64,000 nucleotides of DNA from Melieria omissa (GCA_963971225.1 OZ020270.1:24005689-24069688); one strand, 5' to 3'. Shown: positions 25,248-36,375, numbered from the stretch's first letter. A program made the numbers and translations. The notes: a model not told the origin generated them from the sequence alone.

Positions 25248-25485
25248 AGTGTTGCCACTTGAAACATTTTTTTCCCGACCAAATCCGACCTCAACCGACC
25301 AAATTAAAAATTTGCGTTATCGTTAGTAATTTTTAAATTACAACTTTATTTTTTTAATAAATTCATTGTACTACTGAAAAGATATTCACATCACAAAACG
25401 GATGAAATTCGTTTAAGCAGACCAGCGGACCAAAGTAAAAAAATCAGACCAATTTTGGTCCGAAAAGACCAAAAGTGGCAACTCT
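25248..25485. mobile_element. H3 MITE, U4 copy
   Basis: TACTGAAT at 25240-25247 only. Confidence 0.72.
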
Positions 25486-25889
25486 TTAGATAGTTTTGAT
25501 AGTTATGTCAGCTTCTCACGTTTCGGTTCAAATTCGGTTTATAGCACCGGTCATGCTAAACATTTCTTTACAATCTTATCACACTTTTTTGTTATCTGAC
25601 AATTTTTTACGAATTGAAGAAGACACATAAATTTTTCCGAAAATCGGCCAAATTCAAATAAAATGTACCAATCTGCATAAAATGAAAATTAAAAAATTAA
25701 TCTACCAAGTTTGGTAGAGTTCTACCAAAGCGTTAACATTCGTGTTGACCTGATCGAAAACACAGATGGCAGCGAATCGATAGTAACGAAAACCATCGAT
25801 AGTGAAGTGAAAATGAAAACTATCGATACTATCGATAGTGCCATCGATAGTTTTCCAGCTCTAGCACCTAGTGCATTTTGGCAGTTTCA
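25486..25889. repeat. Block G, deleted form, U4 copy
   Basis: Same internal deletion junction as U1. Confidence 0.68.
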
Positions 25890-25897
25890 GAAAGTTC

Positions 25898-26676
25898 CAG
25901 TGATGTTAACTTTAGGGAAAATTCCCTACATGTAGGGAATTTTAGCGAAAATTGTGAGCGTAGGGAAAAAAAGGACAGATTTTTTATAATTCACTAAATC
26001 TAGGGAATTTTCAAACAACCCTGGTTATGGAAAATTTTGAAGTCAAATTAGTCAAACTAAAAATTTTAACGATCAAATGTTGTTTCCCAATTTGTCAAAG
26101 TTGGCCAAATATGTTTCGGCACTACCACATTCTAATGCAGACTCTGAAAGAATATTTTCGAACAAAAAAGGAACACATCAAGCCATGACAATTTGACTTC
26201 AATTTTTATAATTCGCTCTTACTTAGAAGACGAAGATATCACCTGTGTAAATTTTCAATGTAAAGAACAGCACTTTAAGAAAATTGCATACACTGAGTAG
26301 TATGACCATAAATAATTAGTCTTAGTGTAATTTTTGTACTGATTTTTTTAATGTGATGAAATGGTATCTCAGTGCAAAGCACAATTTTTTTTATGTTGTT
26401 ATGTTTCCATGTTTTAAATCGCATCTCAGTACAAAGCACAACCTTGTTTTGTTGTTTTCATGTTGCAAATGAATTAAAAGAAGAATTAATAAATGTTATG
26501 GTTTTTACTTTTGCGACTTTTATTCACAAAAAATTAAAAAAACCTTAAATATTACAAAATTCTTTGAAAATAAGTGTAGGGAGTTTCGTAGGGAAAAATG
26601 CTGGACAGCGTAGGGAAAAGTAGGGATTTTTTTCAAGTCGCGTAGGGATTTAAAAAAAAAAAAGTTAACATCACTG
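25898..26676 (+). mobile_element. hAT-1, U5 copy
   Basis: Complete with GAAAGTTC on both sides (25890-25897, 26677-26684). Confidence 0.9.
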
Positions 26677-26684
26677 GAAAGTTC

Positions 26685-27171
26685 GCGGAGCGTAAACGTA
26701 GCGATGGCGACTGTAAAAAACGACATTTTCTGGAAAGGATTTTTCGAGCTCTACTCGTAAAGTCGCGGAGAGGCGTTCATTAGCTGAAATTGAGTCCCTC
26801 ATTGTTGTATTCTGCCTCTCGATATAGGGCTTTACCATCGCCAATAATTTCTCGTACACTGCAGCATCCATTCTTAAAAAATTCCTGTAATCTGGTATTG
26901 CAGTTAACTTCAGCTCCTGCAACAAAGTTGCGTGCGATTGTTTTGGCCTCCTTTTTAACCATTCCTTTGTCCATATCCTTTTTTTTTGTAATCTCTTCCT
27001 CTTCATCCTCCAAAAGTTCGTATACAATGATTGCTGCGAAAAATTTTGTGGTCATGTTTCTTTGAAATCTTGTGCACGAATGATGTTGTAGCAAAAGTGT
27101 GACCGTGTGAACGCAAGAGAAGAATTTACCGTTACAGCCTCATCGCACATGTTGGATCGTGTAAACCTGCC
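26685..27171 (-). pseudogene. PIF/Harbinger transposase 5' fragment, U5 copy
   Basis: 9-T tract; small substitutions such as KSFPEN for KFFPEN. It lacks the CGTCGCACATGTT duplication. Ends at TAA (27172-27174). Confidence 0.82.
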
Positions 27172-27241
27172 TAATAAACACGTTTAGTGTCAATACAAAC
27201 GACAGCGGCTCTACCTTCTATTTTTGTATCATGATTATAAG

Positions 27242-27433
27242 TAGGGATCGGAATTATATGCAAGAGCATATTTTTTTTGGAGCTTCCGATTTGAACGGGA
27301 CCAAGACAGAAACTATTTTTATTTACAAATATTAAGAATGAGCTAACATATGGACTGCATATTTGCATATGTTTCTTTATTTTGCATATTTTTGCATTTT
27401 TTGCATAGATTTTGCATATAAATCCGATACTTA
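27242..27433. mobile_element. Short hAT-type MITE, U5 copy
   Basis: Same ends and flanks as in U0. Confidence 0.72.
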
Positions 27434-27441
27434 ATTAAAAG

Positions 27442-28233
27442 CTGAGACTTAAAATAATTATTATCAATATTTTTGGGAATAAAAAAATTGCCCTTATTCA
27501 CGGAATTTCTAAAAATATTGTTTTATAATAGTTATTCCCAATAAGAATTTTTTTACGTCGCCTATAGCTATTATTATGTAATTAATATTTTTGACTTGCA
27601 TAATAACTCTTATAAGTAATAAGTATATTTTTCGTTGTCGATAATTATTATTTTGGGATTTTTGTTTTTTATATTGCTTCATAACTTTTATTTATGACTT
27701 TTTTAATTTACATTACCGATAACTATTATTTTGAAAGATTTTTTTTCCACGTTGCTTCAAAACTTTTATTTATGATATTTTTTTTCATTTACGTTGCCGA
27801 TAACTATTATTTTGAAAACAAAAGTTTTTACGTTGAATTACTACATTTTGGATATGAATTAATTTTTAATTGTTTTAAATCGACCAACGCAAATTAACTG
27901 CAGAAACCTAATTTCCACCCACAAATAAACAATTAAAAACCAATTTATACTCAAAATGTGGTAAGGCAACGTAAATAAAAAAATTTATTTCATAAAAGTT
28001 ATTAGGCAACGTAAAAAATATTTTCTTTCAAATAATAGTTATCGGCAACGTAAGTGAAAAACAAAATCATAAATAAAACTTATGAAGCAACGTAAATAAT
28101 AATAACAGTTATTATGCAACGTAAAAATTAAGTGTCGCAAATAATAATTATATCAACAAATAACATATATGTTGCATTGCAATAGTTACATTGCAAGTAA
28201 TTTCTTAAAAAACTTATAATAGTTAAGTCCCTG
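27442..28233. mobile_element. hAT-2 foldback element, U5 copy
   Basis: Uninterrupted; begins CTGAGACTT as in U3. Confidence 0.82.
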
Positions 28234-28348
28234 ATGATAAGTAATTGATTGTGGCAACCGTGCTTACGTTTGGCAGTGCTGTGTGAATTTTCGTCTCGTT
28301 ATTTTTTGTGGTTTTTGTCAACGCGACCGTTAGTTGGTAGTACTGAAT

Positions 28349-28586
28349 AGTGTTGCCACTTGAAAAATTTTTTTCCCGACCAAATCCGACCTCAACCGAC
28401 CAAATTAAAAATTTGCGTTATCGTTAGTAATTTTTAAATTACAACTTTATTTTTTTAATAAATTCATTGTACTACTGAAAAGATATTCACATCACAAAAC
28501 GGATGAAATTCGTTTAAGCAGACCAGCGGACCAAAGTAAAAAAATCAGACCAATTTTGGTCCGAAAAGACCAAAAGTGGCAACTCT
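28349..28586. mobile_element. H3 MITE, U5 copy
   Basis: TACTGAAT at 28341-28348 only. A single-base loss lies in the spacer before it (GTTAGTTGG). Confidence 0.72.
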
Positions 28587-29253
28587 TTAGATAGTTTTGA
28601 TAGTTTGGAAAAAACTATCGATACTATCGCAGCCAAAAAACTAAACTAATTGAAATTTTTATTTTGAAATTAGTTTTTAAGTATATTTTAAAACATTATA
28701 AAGTATATTGAAGTATATTTTTAAACATTCAACGTTTTCAACGCAATTGAAGCAGCAAGCACGACAAAAACCAAAACTCAAGAATATGTTTCCGCGCTTG
28801 AAAAAATATGCACATAAGTCGTCTCACTCGCCCTCTTTGACAAAATAACAGATACTAGTATGTCAGCTTCTCACGTTTCGGTTCAAATTCGGTTTATAGC
28901 ACCGGTCATGCTAAACATTTCTTTACAATCTTATCAGACTTTTTTGTTATCTGACAATTTTTTACGAATTGAAGAAGACACATAAATTTTTCCGAAAATC
29001 GGCCAAATTCAAATAAAATGTACCAATCTGCATAAAATGAAAATTAAAAAATTAATCTACCAAGTTTGGTAGAGTTCTACCAAAGCGTTAACATTCGTGT
29101 TGACCTGATCGAAAACACAGATGCCAGCGAATCGATAGTATCGATAGTAACGAAAACCATCGATAGTGAAGTGAAAATGAAAACTATCGATACTATCGAT
29201 ATTACCATCGATAGTTTTCCAGCTCTAGCACCTAGTGCATTTTGGCAGTTTCA
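28587..29253. repeat. Block G, U5 copy
   Basis: Full-length form with U3-type ATCGATAG variants and an intact TTTGGTAGA hairpin. Confidence 0.65.
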
Positions 29254-29261
29254 GAAAGTTC

Positions 29262-30053
29262 CAGTGATGTTAACTTTAGGGAAAATTCCCTACATGTAGG
29301 GAATACATGTAGGGAATTTTAGCGAAAATTGTGAGCGTAGGGAAAAAAAGGACAGATTTTTTATAATTCACTAAATCTAGGGAATTTTCAAACAACCCTG
29401 GTTATGGAAAATTTTGAAGTCAAATTAGTCAAACTAAAAATTTTAACGATCAAATGTTGTTTCCCAATTTGTCAAAGTTGGCCAAATATGTTTCGGCACT
29501 ACCACATTCTAATGCAGACTCTGAAAGAATATTTTCGAACAAAAAAGGAACACATCAAGCCATGACAATTTGACTTCAATTTTTATAATTCGCTCTTACT
29601 TAGAAGACGAAGATATCACCTGTGTAAATTTTCAATGTAAAGAACAGCACTTTAAGAAAATTGCATACACTGAGTAGTATGACCATAAATAATTAGTCTT
29701 AGTGTAATTTTTGTACTGATTTTTTTAATGTGATGAAATGGTATCTCAGTGCAAAGCACAATTTTTTTTATGTTGTTATGTTTCCATGTTTTAAATCGCA
29801 TCTCAGTACAAAGCACAACCTTGTTTTGTTGTTTTCATGTTGCAAATGAATTAAAAGAAGAATTAATAAATGTTATGGCTTTTACTTTTGCGACTTTTAT
29901 TCACAAAAAATTAAAAAAACCTTAAATATTACAAAATTCTTTGAAAATAAGTGTAGGGAGTTTCGTAGGGAAAAATGCTGGACAGCGTAGGGAAAAGTAG
30001 GGATTTTTTTCAAGTCGCGTAGGGATTTAAAAAAAAAAAAGTTAACATCACTG
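29262..30053 (+). mobile_element. hAT-1, U6 copy
   Basis: GAAAGTTC on both sides (29254-29261, 30054-30061). Thirteen bases of the ACATGTAGGGAAT palindrome are duplicated, making it 792 bp. Confidence 0.9.
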
Positions 30054-30061
30054 GAAAGTTC

Positions 30062-30561
30062 GCGGAGCGTAAACGTAGCGATGGCGACTGTAAAAAACGG
30101 CATTTTCTGGAAAGAATTTTTCGAGCTCTACTCGTAAAGTCGCGGAGAGGCGTTCATTAGCTGAAATTGAGTCCCTCATTGTTGTATTCTGCCTCTCGAT
30201 ATAGGGCTTTACCATCGCCAATAATTTCTCGTACACTGCAGCATCCATTCTTAAAAAATTCCTGTAATCTGGTATTGCAGTCAACTTCAGCTCCTGCAAC
30301 AAAGTTGCGTGCGATTGTTTTGGCCTCCTTTTTAACCATTCCTTTGTCCATATCCTTTTTTTTTGTAATCTCTTCCTCTTCATCCTCCAAAAGTTCGTAT
30401 ACAATGATTGCTGCGAGAAATTTTGTGGTCATGTTTCTTTGAAATCTTGTGCATGAATGATGTTGTAGCAAAAGTGTGACCGTGTGAACGCAAGAGAAGA
30501 ATTTACCGTTACAGCCTCATCGCACATGTTCGTCGCACATGTTGGATCGTGTAAACCTACC
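30062..30561 (-). pseudogene. PIF/Harbinger transposase 5' fragment, U6 copy
   Basis: 9-T tract and the CGTCGCACATGTT duplication shared with U4. Ends at TAA (30562-30564). Confidence 0.82.
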
Positions 30562-30631
30562 TAATAAACACGTTTAGTGTCAATACAAACGACAGCGGCT
30601 CTACCTTCTATTTTTGTATCATGATTATAAG

Positions 30632-30822
30632 TAGGGATCGGAATTATATGCAAGAGCATATTTTTTTTGGAGCTTCCGATTGAACGGGACCAAGACAGAA
30701 ACTATTTTTATTTACAAATATTAAGAATGAGCTAACATATGGACTGCATATTTGCATATGTTTCTTTATTTTGCATATTTTTGCATTTTATGCATAGATT
30801 TTGCATATAAATCCGATACTTA
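30632..30822. mobile_element. Short hAT-type MITE, U6 copy
   Basis: Same ends. One base is lost just inside (TCCGATTGAACG). Confidence 0.72.
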
Positions 30823-30830
30823 ATTAAAAG

Positions 30831-31621
30831 CAGAGACTTAAAATAATTATTATCAATATTTTTGGGAATAAAAAAATTGCCCTTATTCACGGAATTTCTA
30901 AAAATATTGTTTTATAATAGTTATTCCCAATAAGAAATTTTTTACGTCGCCTATAGCTATTATTATGTAATTAATATTTTTGACTTGCATAATAACTCTT
31001 ATAAGTAATAAGTATATTTTTCGTTGTCGATAATTATTATTTTGGGATTTTTGTTTTTTATATTGCTTCATAACTTTTATTTATGACTTTTTTAATTTAC
31101 ATTACCGATAACTATTATTTTGAAAGATTTTTTTCCACGTTGCTTCAAAACTTTTATTTATGATATTTTTTTTCATTTACGTTGCCGATAACTATTATTT
31201 TGAAAACAAAAGTTTTTACGTTGAATTACTACATTTTGGATATGAATTAATTTTTAATTGTTTTAAATCGACCAACGCAAATTAACTGCAGAAACCTAAT
31301 TTCCACCCACAAATAAACAATTAAAAATCAATTTATACTCAAAATGTGGTAAGGCAACGTAAATAAAAAAATTTATTTCATAAAAGTTATTAGGCAACGT
31401 AAAAAATATTTTCTTTCAAATAATAGTTATCGGCAACGTAAGTGAAAAACAAAATCATAAATAAAACTTATGAAGCAACGTAAATAATAATAACAGTTAT
31501 TATGCAACGTAAAAATTAAGTGTCGCAAATAATAATAATATCAACAAATAAAATATATGCTGCATTGCAATAGTTACATTGCAAGTAATTTCTTAAAAAA
31601 CTTATAATAGTTAAGTCCCTG
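30831..31621. mobile_element. hAT-2 foldback element, U6 copy
   Basis: Uninterrupted, ends CAGAGACTTAA and inverted CAGGGACTTAA. Confidence 0.82.
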
Positions 31622-31737
31622 ATGATAAGTAATTGATTGTGGCAACCGTGCTTACGTTTGGCAGTGCTGTGTGAATTTTCGTCTCGTTATTTTTTGTGGT
31701 TTTTGTCAACGCGACCGTTAAGTTGGTAGTACTGAAT

Positions 31738-31977
31738 AGTGTTGCCACTTGAAAAATTTTTTTCCCGACCATATCCGACCTCAACCGACCAAATTAAAAA
31801 TTTGCGTTATCGTTAGTAATTTTTAAAATACAACTTTATTTTTTTAATAAATTCATTGTACTACTGAAAAGATATTCACATCACAAAACGGATGAAATTC
31901 GTTTAAGCAGACCAGCGGACCAAAGTAAAAAAATCAGACCAATTTTGGTCCGAAAAGACCAAAAGTGGCAACTCTGT
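31738..31977. mobile_element. H3 MITE, terminal intact copy closing the array
   Basis: The only copy with its complete right end (…CAACTCTGT) and both 8-bp duplications TACTGAAT (31730-31737 and 31978-31985). Beyond it the sequence is unrelated to the array. This defines H3 as a hAT-like MITE and marks the array's right border. Confidence 0.88.
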
Positions 31978-31985
31978 TACTGAAT

Positions 31986-32340
31986 GATAACTCTCAATTC
32001 GTCAGCCCGAGAAAGTTTCCACTCGCGAAAAGAAACCAAGTTTTTTTATTGATGAATTGTGTGGACATTTCAAAAAGTTAGAATTGTATACGAAATTATA
32101 AAGAAAAAGCTCAACCTAGATAAGTAGCACAGAAATTGCATTTTAGCATTGCAACGCTATTTGGGGATAGAAGTCCAACGTGGAGCCACTGCATGTCCCC
32201 AATCTATGAAGTAAAACGCGCTATATGTTTGTGTGCATACAGGTAAACGAAAGAACCCAGTCGGAAATTTGGTAAGGTGATTCCAAAGTAATGCATGATT
32301 TATGCCTTATTTCGTATGCTGAAAACAGAACCTTACAGAA
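31986..32340. other. Non-coding flank to the right of the array
   Basis: AT-rich, no open frame of note, no terminal repeats seen. Confidence 0.5.
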
Positions 32341-32342
32341 GT

Positions 32343-32588
32343 AAGGTATTCGTAAATGAAGTTATGAATACTTCAATTTTAAGCTTACAAAGTAAGTAAG
32401 GAAAAGTATGCATGAAAAATTTAAAAACACGACGACGTCCGAACGAAGGCAAATGCTTACCCGGTATGGTATTCGTAAGCGGAGTTATGAATACTTCAAT
32501 TTTAAGCTTACAAAGTAAGTCATGCAAAGTATGTATGAAAATTAAAAAAAGATATAAGTTACCGAAAGTAAGGTATTTCCCGAGCAGC
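32343..32588. repeat. Two tandem copies of a 123-bp repeat rich in GTAAG
   Basis: GTTATGAATACTTCAATTTT followed by AAGCTTACAAAGTAAGT occurs at about 32361 and 32484. The AGTAAG/CTTAC motif continues sparsely to about 33190. Confidence 0.7.
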
Positions 32589-32633
32589 TCCGAGTTTGGA
32601 AGAAAACAGTGAATGAACAAGCGTAGCGGGTTG

Positions 32634-32705
32634 GGCTCGATAGTCTAGAGGGTAGAGTGCTGGCTTTTAATGCAAGAGGCCCTGGTTCGAATCCTGCGCG
32701 GGCTG
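32634..32705 (+). pseudogene. tRNA-Lys(UUU)-derived pseudogene
   Basis: 72 nt with intact Pol III boxes: A box TAGTCTAGAGGG (32641-32652) and perfect B box GGTTCGAATCC (32684-32694). It lines up with animal tRNA-Lys but lacks one base before CTTTTAA. Strict folding therefore shifts the loop to TTTTAAT and would read UUA. D- and T-stems have mismatches and no T4 terminator follows closely. A SINE head is the alternative. Confidence 0.65.
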
Positions 32706-32709
32706 TTTG

Positions 32710-33706
32710 AACACTCATCTATTTCCATCGCTATCCACATAAAAGCAGTTGAGAATTACAAGAAACGCACAAGTCAAATTATCGCAGGCAATAATAATAT
32801 TTCCAAATAAACCTTCTATCGAAAGTAGCGAGTAAAGGCATAAACGGAATAGGTTAGCACATTATGGTTCCTTACGTTTTCATTCATACCGCTACATTAC
32901 TAAGTAAAGTACATTTGGAATGGGAATGTTTTCGGAGAGATGCTTACTTTTTCATCAATACGTAAAGCGTGTTGCGTATGCGCTCACTTTCGCATTACCT
33001 TACTATACGAACAAGTAAACAGTATTTGGAATGCAAGCACGAAGTATTCCTAGCATTTTCTTTGCATTCCTTTCTATTTACAATAGTAAGTGAGAAGGTA
33101 AGCATATGTGATTCCCTTTATACTTTACGAAATAATGCTTACATCAGGCGGCCACTTTAAGAAAGTAATGGGAATTTGTTAGGGAAATATGGAGTACTCC
33201 ACAACGAAAAATAAACATTCTGTAATGCATTGATTCATCGTTTGATTTCCTACTGGGAAGAAAAAGCCCGACATGGAGAAGCAATACTCTGATTGTTTGT
33301 ATCAGAAGTCTATATGCGGCGGTATATGTAGTATATGTAGTGTGTTTGTGTAGATGAGTAAGGCATGTGAAGATGACAGCAGCCGAACGTATGTCATGAA
33401 CAGTGCTGCCACAAAATACAAACTAAAAGCATAGCTAGCTTAAGTAATCGCCTAATGCTTTATACAAAAAAAGGTCAATAAACATCTTCCGATGTATATG
33501 AGTGCAAGTGGTATTCAGTCCATTAATTTTGCTGAAATCGAACAAAAGTGACCATAATTCAAAATGCATCACGTTGGCAGTAGATTCTGTGAAGAAGCTT
33601 CAGTGTAGATGACAAAAAAGAGGAGGAGCAGAAATTTCACATGAATTTTGTAACACATCACAAGCCAAAACGCATTTGCAGTTATAAAATATTTTGATAT
33701 TGTAAT
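32710..33706. other. Non-coding, GTAAG-motif-rich spacer
   Basis: No supported gene. Many short CTTAC/GTAAG motifs to about 33190, then plain AT-rich sequence. Confidence 0.45.
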
Positions 33707-33865
33707 CAGGCGCGGATCCCGAAAAATATTACGTGGGGTTTTAAAAAGTAATTCTTCAGTTTTTATAAATTGCCTTTTAATTTGTATGTAGTTTTATAGT
33801 AGATCCAAATATTTCGGGGGGGCGGGGGTTTCGACCCCAAAAATCACCCCCCTGGGTGCGCCACT
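33707..33865. mobile_element. 159-bp hAT MITE
   Basis: Ends CAGGCGCGGATCCC and inverted CAGTGGCGCACCCAG. Perfect 8-bp duplication ATTGTAAT (33699-33706, 33866-33873). The right half is G/C-homopolymer rich. Confidence 0.88.
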
Positions 33866-33899
33866 GATTGTAATTAAGGAGAAATTGTGTGCAAAGCTA

Positions 33900-34315
33900 C
33901 AAAAAGTACAGTGTAGTAGCAAAGAAAATAAACATACAGAATGCGCATGTCATACAAGCAAAAATTTTGTATGGCGGGTTCTAACATTGGAACCCGCGCT
34001 CTGCTCGCACAGATCACGTATGTGGTGAGAGCGTTGCTTTACAAGCGAGAACGTAGTTTTATGTGTTGCGCTCTTTGGTTGCGCTCACTGCAGCGAGTGT
34101 GCGTTAGTACATTGTTGTGGCGTGAAATGATTGCAAGGTGAAGACGAACGCTGTAGTTGTTGTTGTTGCGCTGGCGAAAAGCTGAAATTGTAAAACGATT
34201 TCTGATTTCTGGCTGGCTTTTGTTCTTCTTCTACAAGCCTGAACGGCGTCGCATATTGCTCCTGAACTTATTGCAGACAGTAGTGTGCGCAAAATCATAG
34301 AAAAGAAAATAAAAT
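33900..34315. repeat. Dispersed repeat related to 52.59-52.99 kb
   Basis: Shares ACAGAATGCGCATGTC, a GTTGTTGTTG run and TTTCTGGCTGGCTTTTG in the same order with the later region. Class unknown. Confidence 0.5.
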
Positions 34316-34339
34316 ATGGTTGGCGTGACGACTTATGTG

Positions 34340-35000
34340 GTCGCTACAAACAAAGTTCCTGAAGAATTTATCAAAAAAGTAGACCTAATATTTGATTGCA
34401 TGAATAGGGCAATCGGATAATTGCTTTAGATCGGCTTTACAATTGAATAATGAGTCGTACAAAGTTATAAAGATTTTTTTAATTATTTGAAAGATGTTAA
34501 ATGTATGGATGATTCAAGCTGTATTTTTAGAACTAAAATCTGTTTTTTAATCACTGATAAAATTAAGCAATAACCCACATAAATGTTTTATAACAAACAC
34601 GTTTTTTAACCAAGATAAATTAGAAAATACTTTTGCAATTTTGGGACAAAATTCAAGTAGTACTCGGTCAAGTGTAACAACTAATTTCGAAGATACACCG
34701 GATTCTATGAATCAAAACTTACTACATGCTGAGACAGACGAAACTGCCTTTTTATTATTTTATTTCAGCAGTAATTACAACAATTATTACAACAAATTAT
34801 TTTGTAGATAAAAACTTCGACAATCGAGTAAAAATTAACATAGATAATAATTGTGGCATATGTTTCCAAGAACTAAGAAGTGATAACCTTTTCACTGCGC
34901 TAAGTGAAACATTTTCCATAAAAATTATCAATCGGTTACAGACATTTGCTACCTATTTGCTCCTTCGGATTTCCTGGTGAATGCTGTGACAGTAAATAAC
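34340..35000 (+). pseudogene. Decayed P-element transposase fragment
   Basis: Scattered frames match the C-terminal half of the P transposase encoded at 54.7-57.4 kb: EEFIKKVDLIFDCMN, then FLNYLKDVK-like sequence, then NQDKLENTFAILGQNS, then NNCGICFQELRS. The remnant has stop codons and frameshifts. The tract with the catalytic-site E of the RNase H-like fold (KLENTF) is still readable. No inverted repeats were found. Confidence 0.75.
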
Positions 35001-35524
35001 AAAAAGGAAGTTCCAAACGATGCAAAACATAAACAATTAAAAAACAACAAAAGAAGAGCTGTTTACATTTTTCTCGAGCTGTGTACACATAAAAACTACA
35101 ACAACAACAAACAATGGCGTCGTTGAAACGACGATCATTGCGCTGGCTGGTGTTGCTGTGAGAAATTTGCACAAAAAATTATTGAGTGACCAAAACAACC
35201 ACCAACGCCTCAAAGTACACAGGAGAAGCGGTACTTTCACTTCATGTGTGTTTGTTGTAGCGCGTGCTTCAGTTCGCACAGTCAATGAGCGTAAACTGAA
35301 GCGCTTGCTCTTCTGCTGGCACCACTCTTTCCCTTTTGTGGCTTCCCCCGCTCTATGAAGCTCGCAAACAAAAATTTGAATTTTTGAGCTCAGATGCGCC
35401 TTCTATACACTTCATATTCTTTGGTAGTAGCCAACCAGTTGTAATAAGTGCAAAACATGCAGTTATACCAGATCAATTGCTTGAAACGAAAATGAGAAAT
35501 ATAAACTTTGCTATTCCTATGCTG

Positions 35525-35859
35525 ACAGCCGCCGTGGCTCAGTTGGTTAGTGCGCGGTCCAACGAGTCGCATGCAGAGCGACGCAAGATCGAATACCGCA
35601 TGTAGTAACACCTAAAAAAAATAACGGGAAACTCGTTTTTTCTTTCGGTGGCTATCCTCTCAGCTGGAAATGGCAAACCTCTGAGAGTAAAAATTGCCTA
35701 TGAAAAAGCTCCCAACCTGCCGTTCGGAACCGGCATAAAACTGTAGGTCCCTTCCACCCGCGTACAAAATTCACACGCACAACACGGGTGGTTGCGGGAA
35801 GCTAGGCCTTAGTCTCGCGTAAGCGGGCTGTCGTGCCAATCAATTATTAAAAAAATTAT
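35525..35859 (+). mobile_element. tRNA-derived SINE with target duplications
   Basis: Starts with a tRNA-like head (A box TGGCTCAGTTGG at 35535-35546; degenerate B box AGATCGAATACC), followed by a roughly 260-bp unrelated body ending ATTATTAAAAAAATTA. Flanked by the 13-bp direct repeat TATTCCTATGCTG (35512-35524, 35860-35872), the mark of LINE-driven retroposition. Confidence 0.88.
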
Positions 35860-35872
35860 TATTCCTATGCTG

Positions 35873-36199
35873 TACAGCAACTGGGCTCAATTTGATCTAT
35901 GCGTGCAAACAGATTTTATAGTTCCAGAGTCTTTATGGCATAGTAATTATAGTACCTGTTGAATGTGGTGCGTTTTTGTAAACTAATGTAAATAAATAAT
36001 AAGCAAAGTTAGCGAGTTGGCAACGCCGTAACCAGTAATAAAAGTTGGTAATCAGGCAATGCGGCGGTCGCATAGAGCATACACGAGTGCTAGCCGCGTG
36101 TACACAATGCAAGAGTGCACCTAAGCAGGGTTGCATTGGCTGATTATAAATATCGTAAAATGTCACTTAATTTAATAATGAATGAAAAAACTTGGGAAG
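35873..36199. other. Non-coding spacer
   Basis: No gene or repeat boundary recognised. Confidence 0.4.
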
Positions 36200-36375
36200 A
36201 GTGCAATATACAAAGTGTAAAAATTTGTGATCGAAACGCCCACAAAAGGGGACCGGGGTAAAAAAGCAAAGTTTGTATCAAAATAACTTAATCAGTTCTC
36301 AATCGGTTTGTACCATATGGATACCAAATGAAAAGTCCTTTTCACACCTTTGTATTGACATGCAACATAAGATAT
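36200..36375. repeat. Foldback-family fragment, left piece (split by LTR element)
   Basis: AAAATAACTTAATCAGTTCT and following bases parallel the arm of the foldback at 46.07-47.4 kb. The piece continues after the LTR element at 39133. Confidence 0.6.

Larger units (their letters stand above)
1..31977. repeat. Tandem array of composite transposon units (7 units, first partial)
   Basis: The same ordered series of mobile-element pieces recurs seven times head to tail. hAT-1 starts at 4528, 11829, 14053, 19771, 25898 and 29262, with a seventh copy cut by the window start. Basic units without extra insertions are about 3.4 kb; those carrying element X or element C are longer. Copies look nearly identical base for base. 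The many short open frames repeated along the array are by-products of this duplication and not host genes. I infer amplification by unequal exchange or rolling-circle-type events, because insertion points are shared between units. Confidence 0.93.

Noticed and set aside
32634..32705. Functional ochre suppressor tRNA
   Set aside because: Stem mismatches, a one-base deletion relative to tRNA-Lys and no close terminator make a pseudogene more likely; kept only as a finding to test.
34726..34980. Independent 84-residue plus-strand gene
   Set aside because: It falls in the tail of the P-transposase remnant and has no start context or splice sites of its own.
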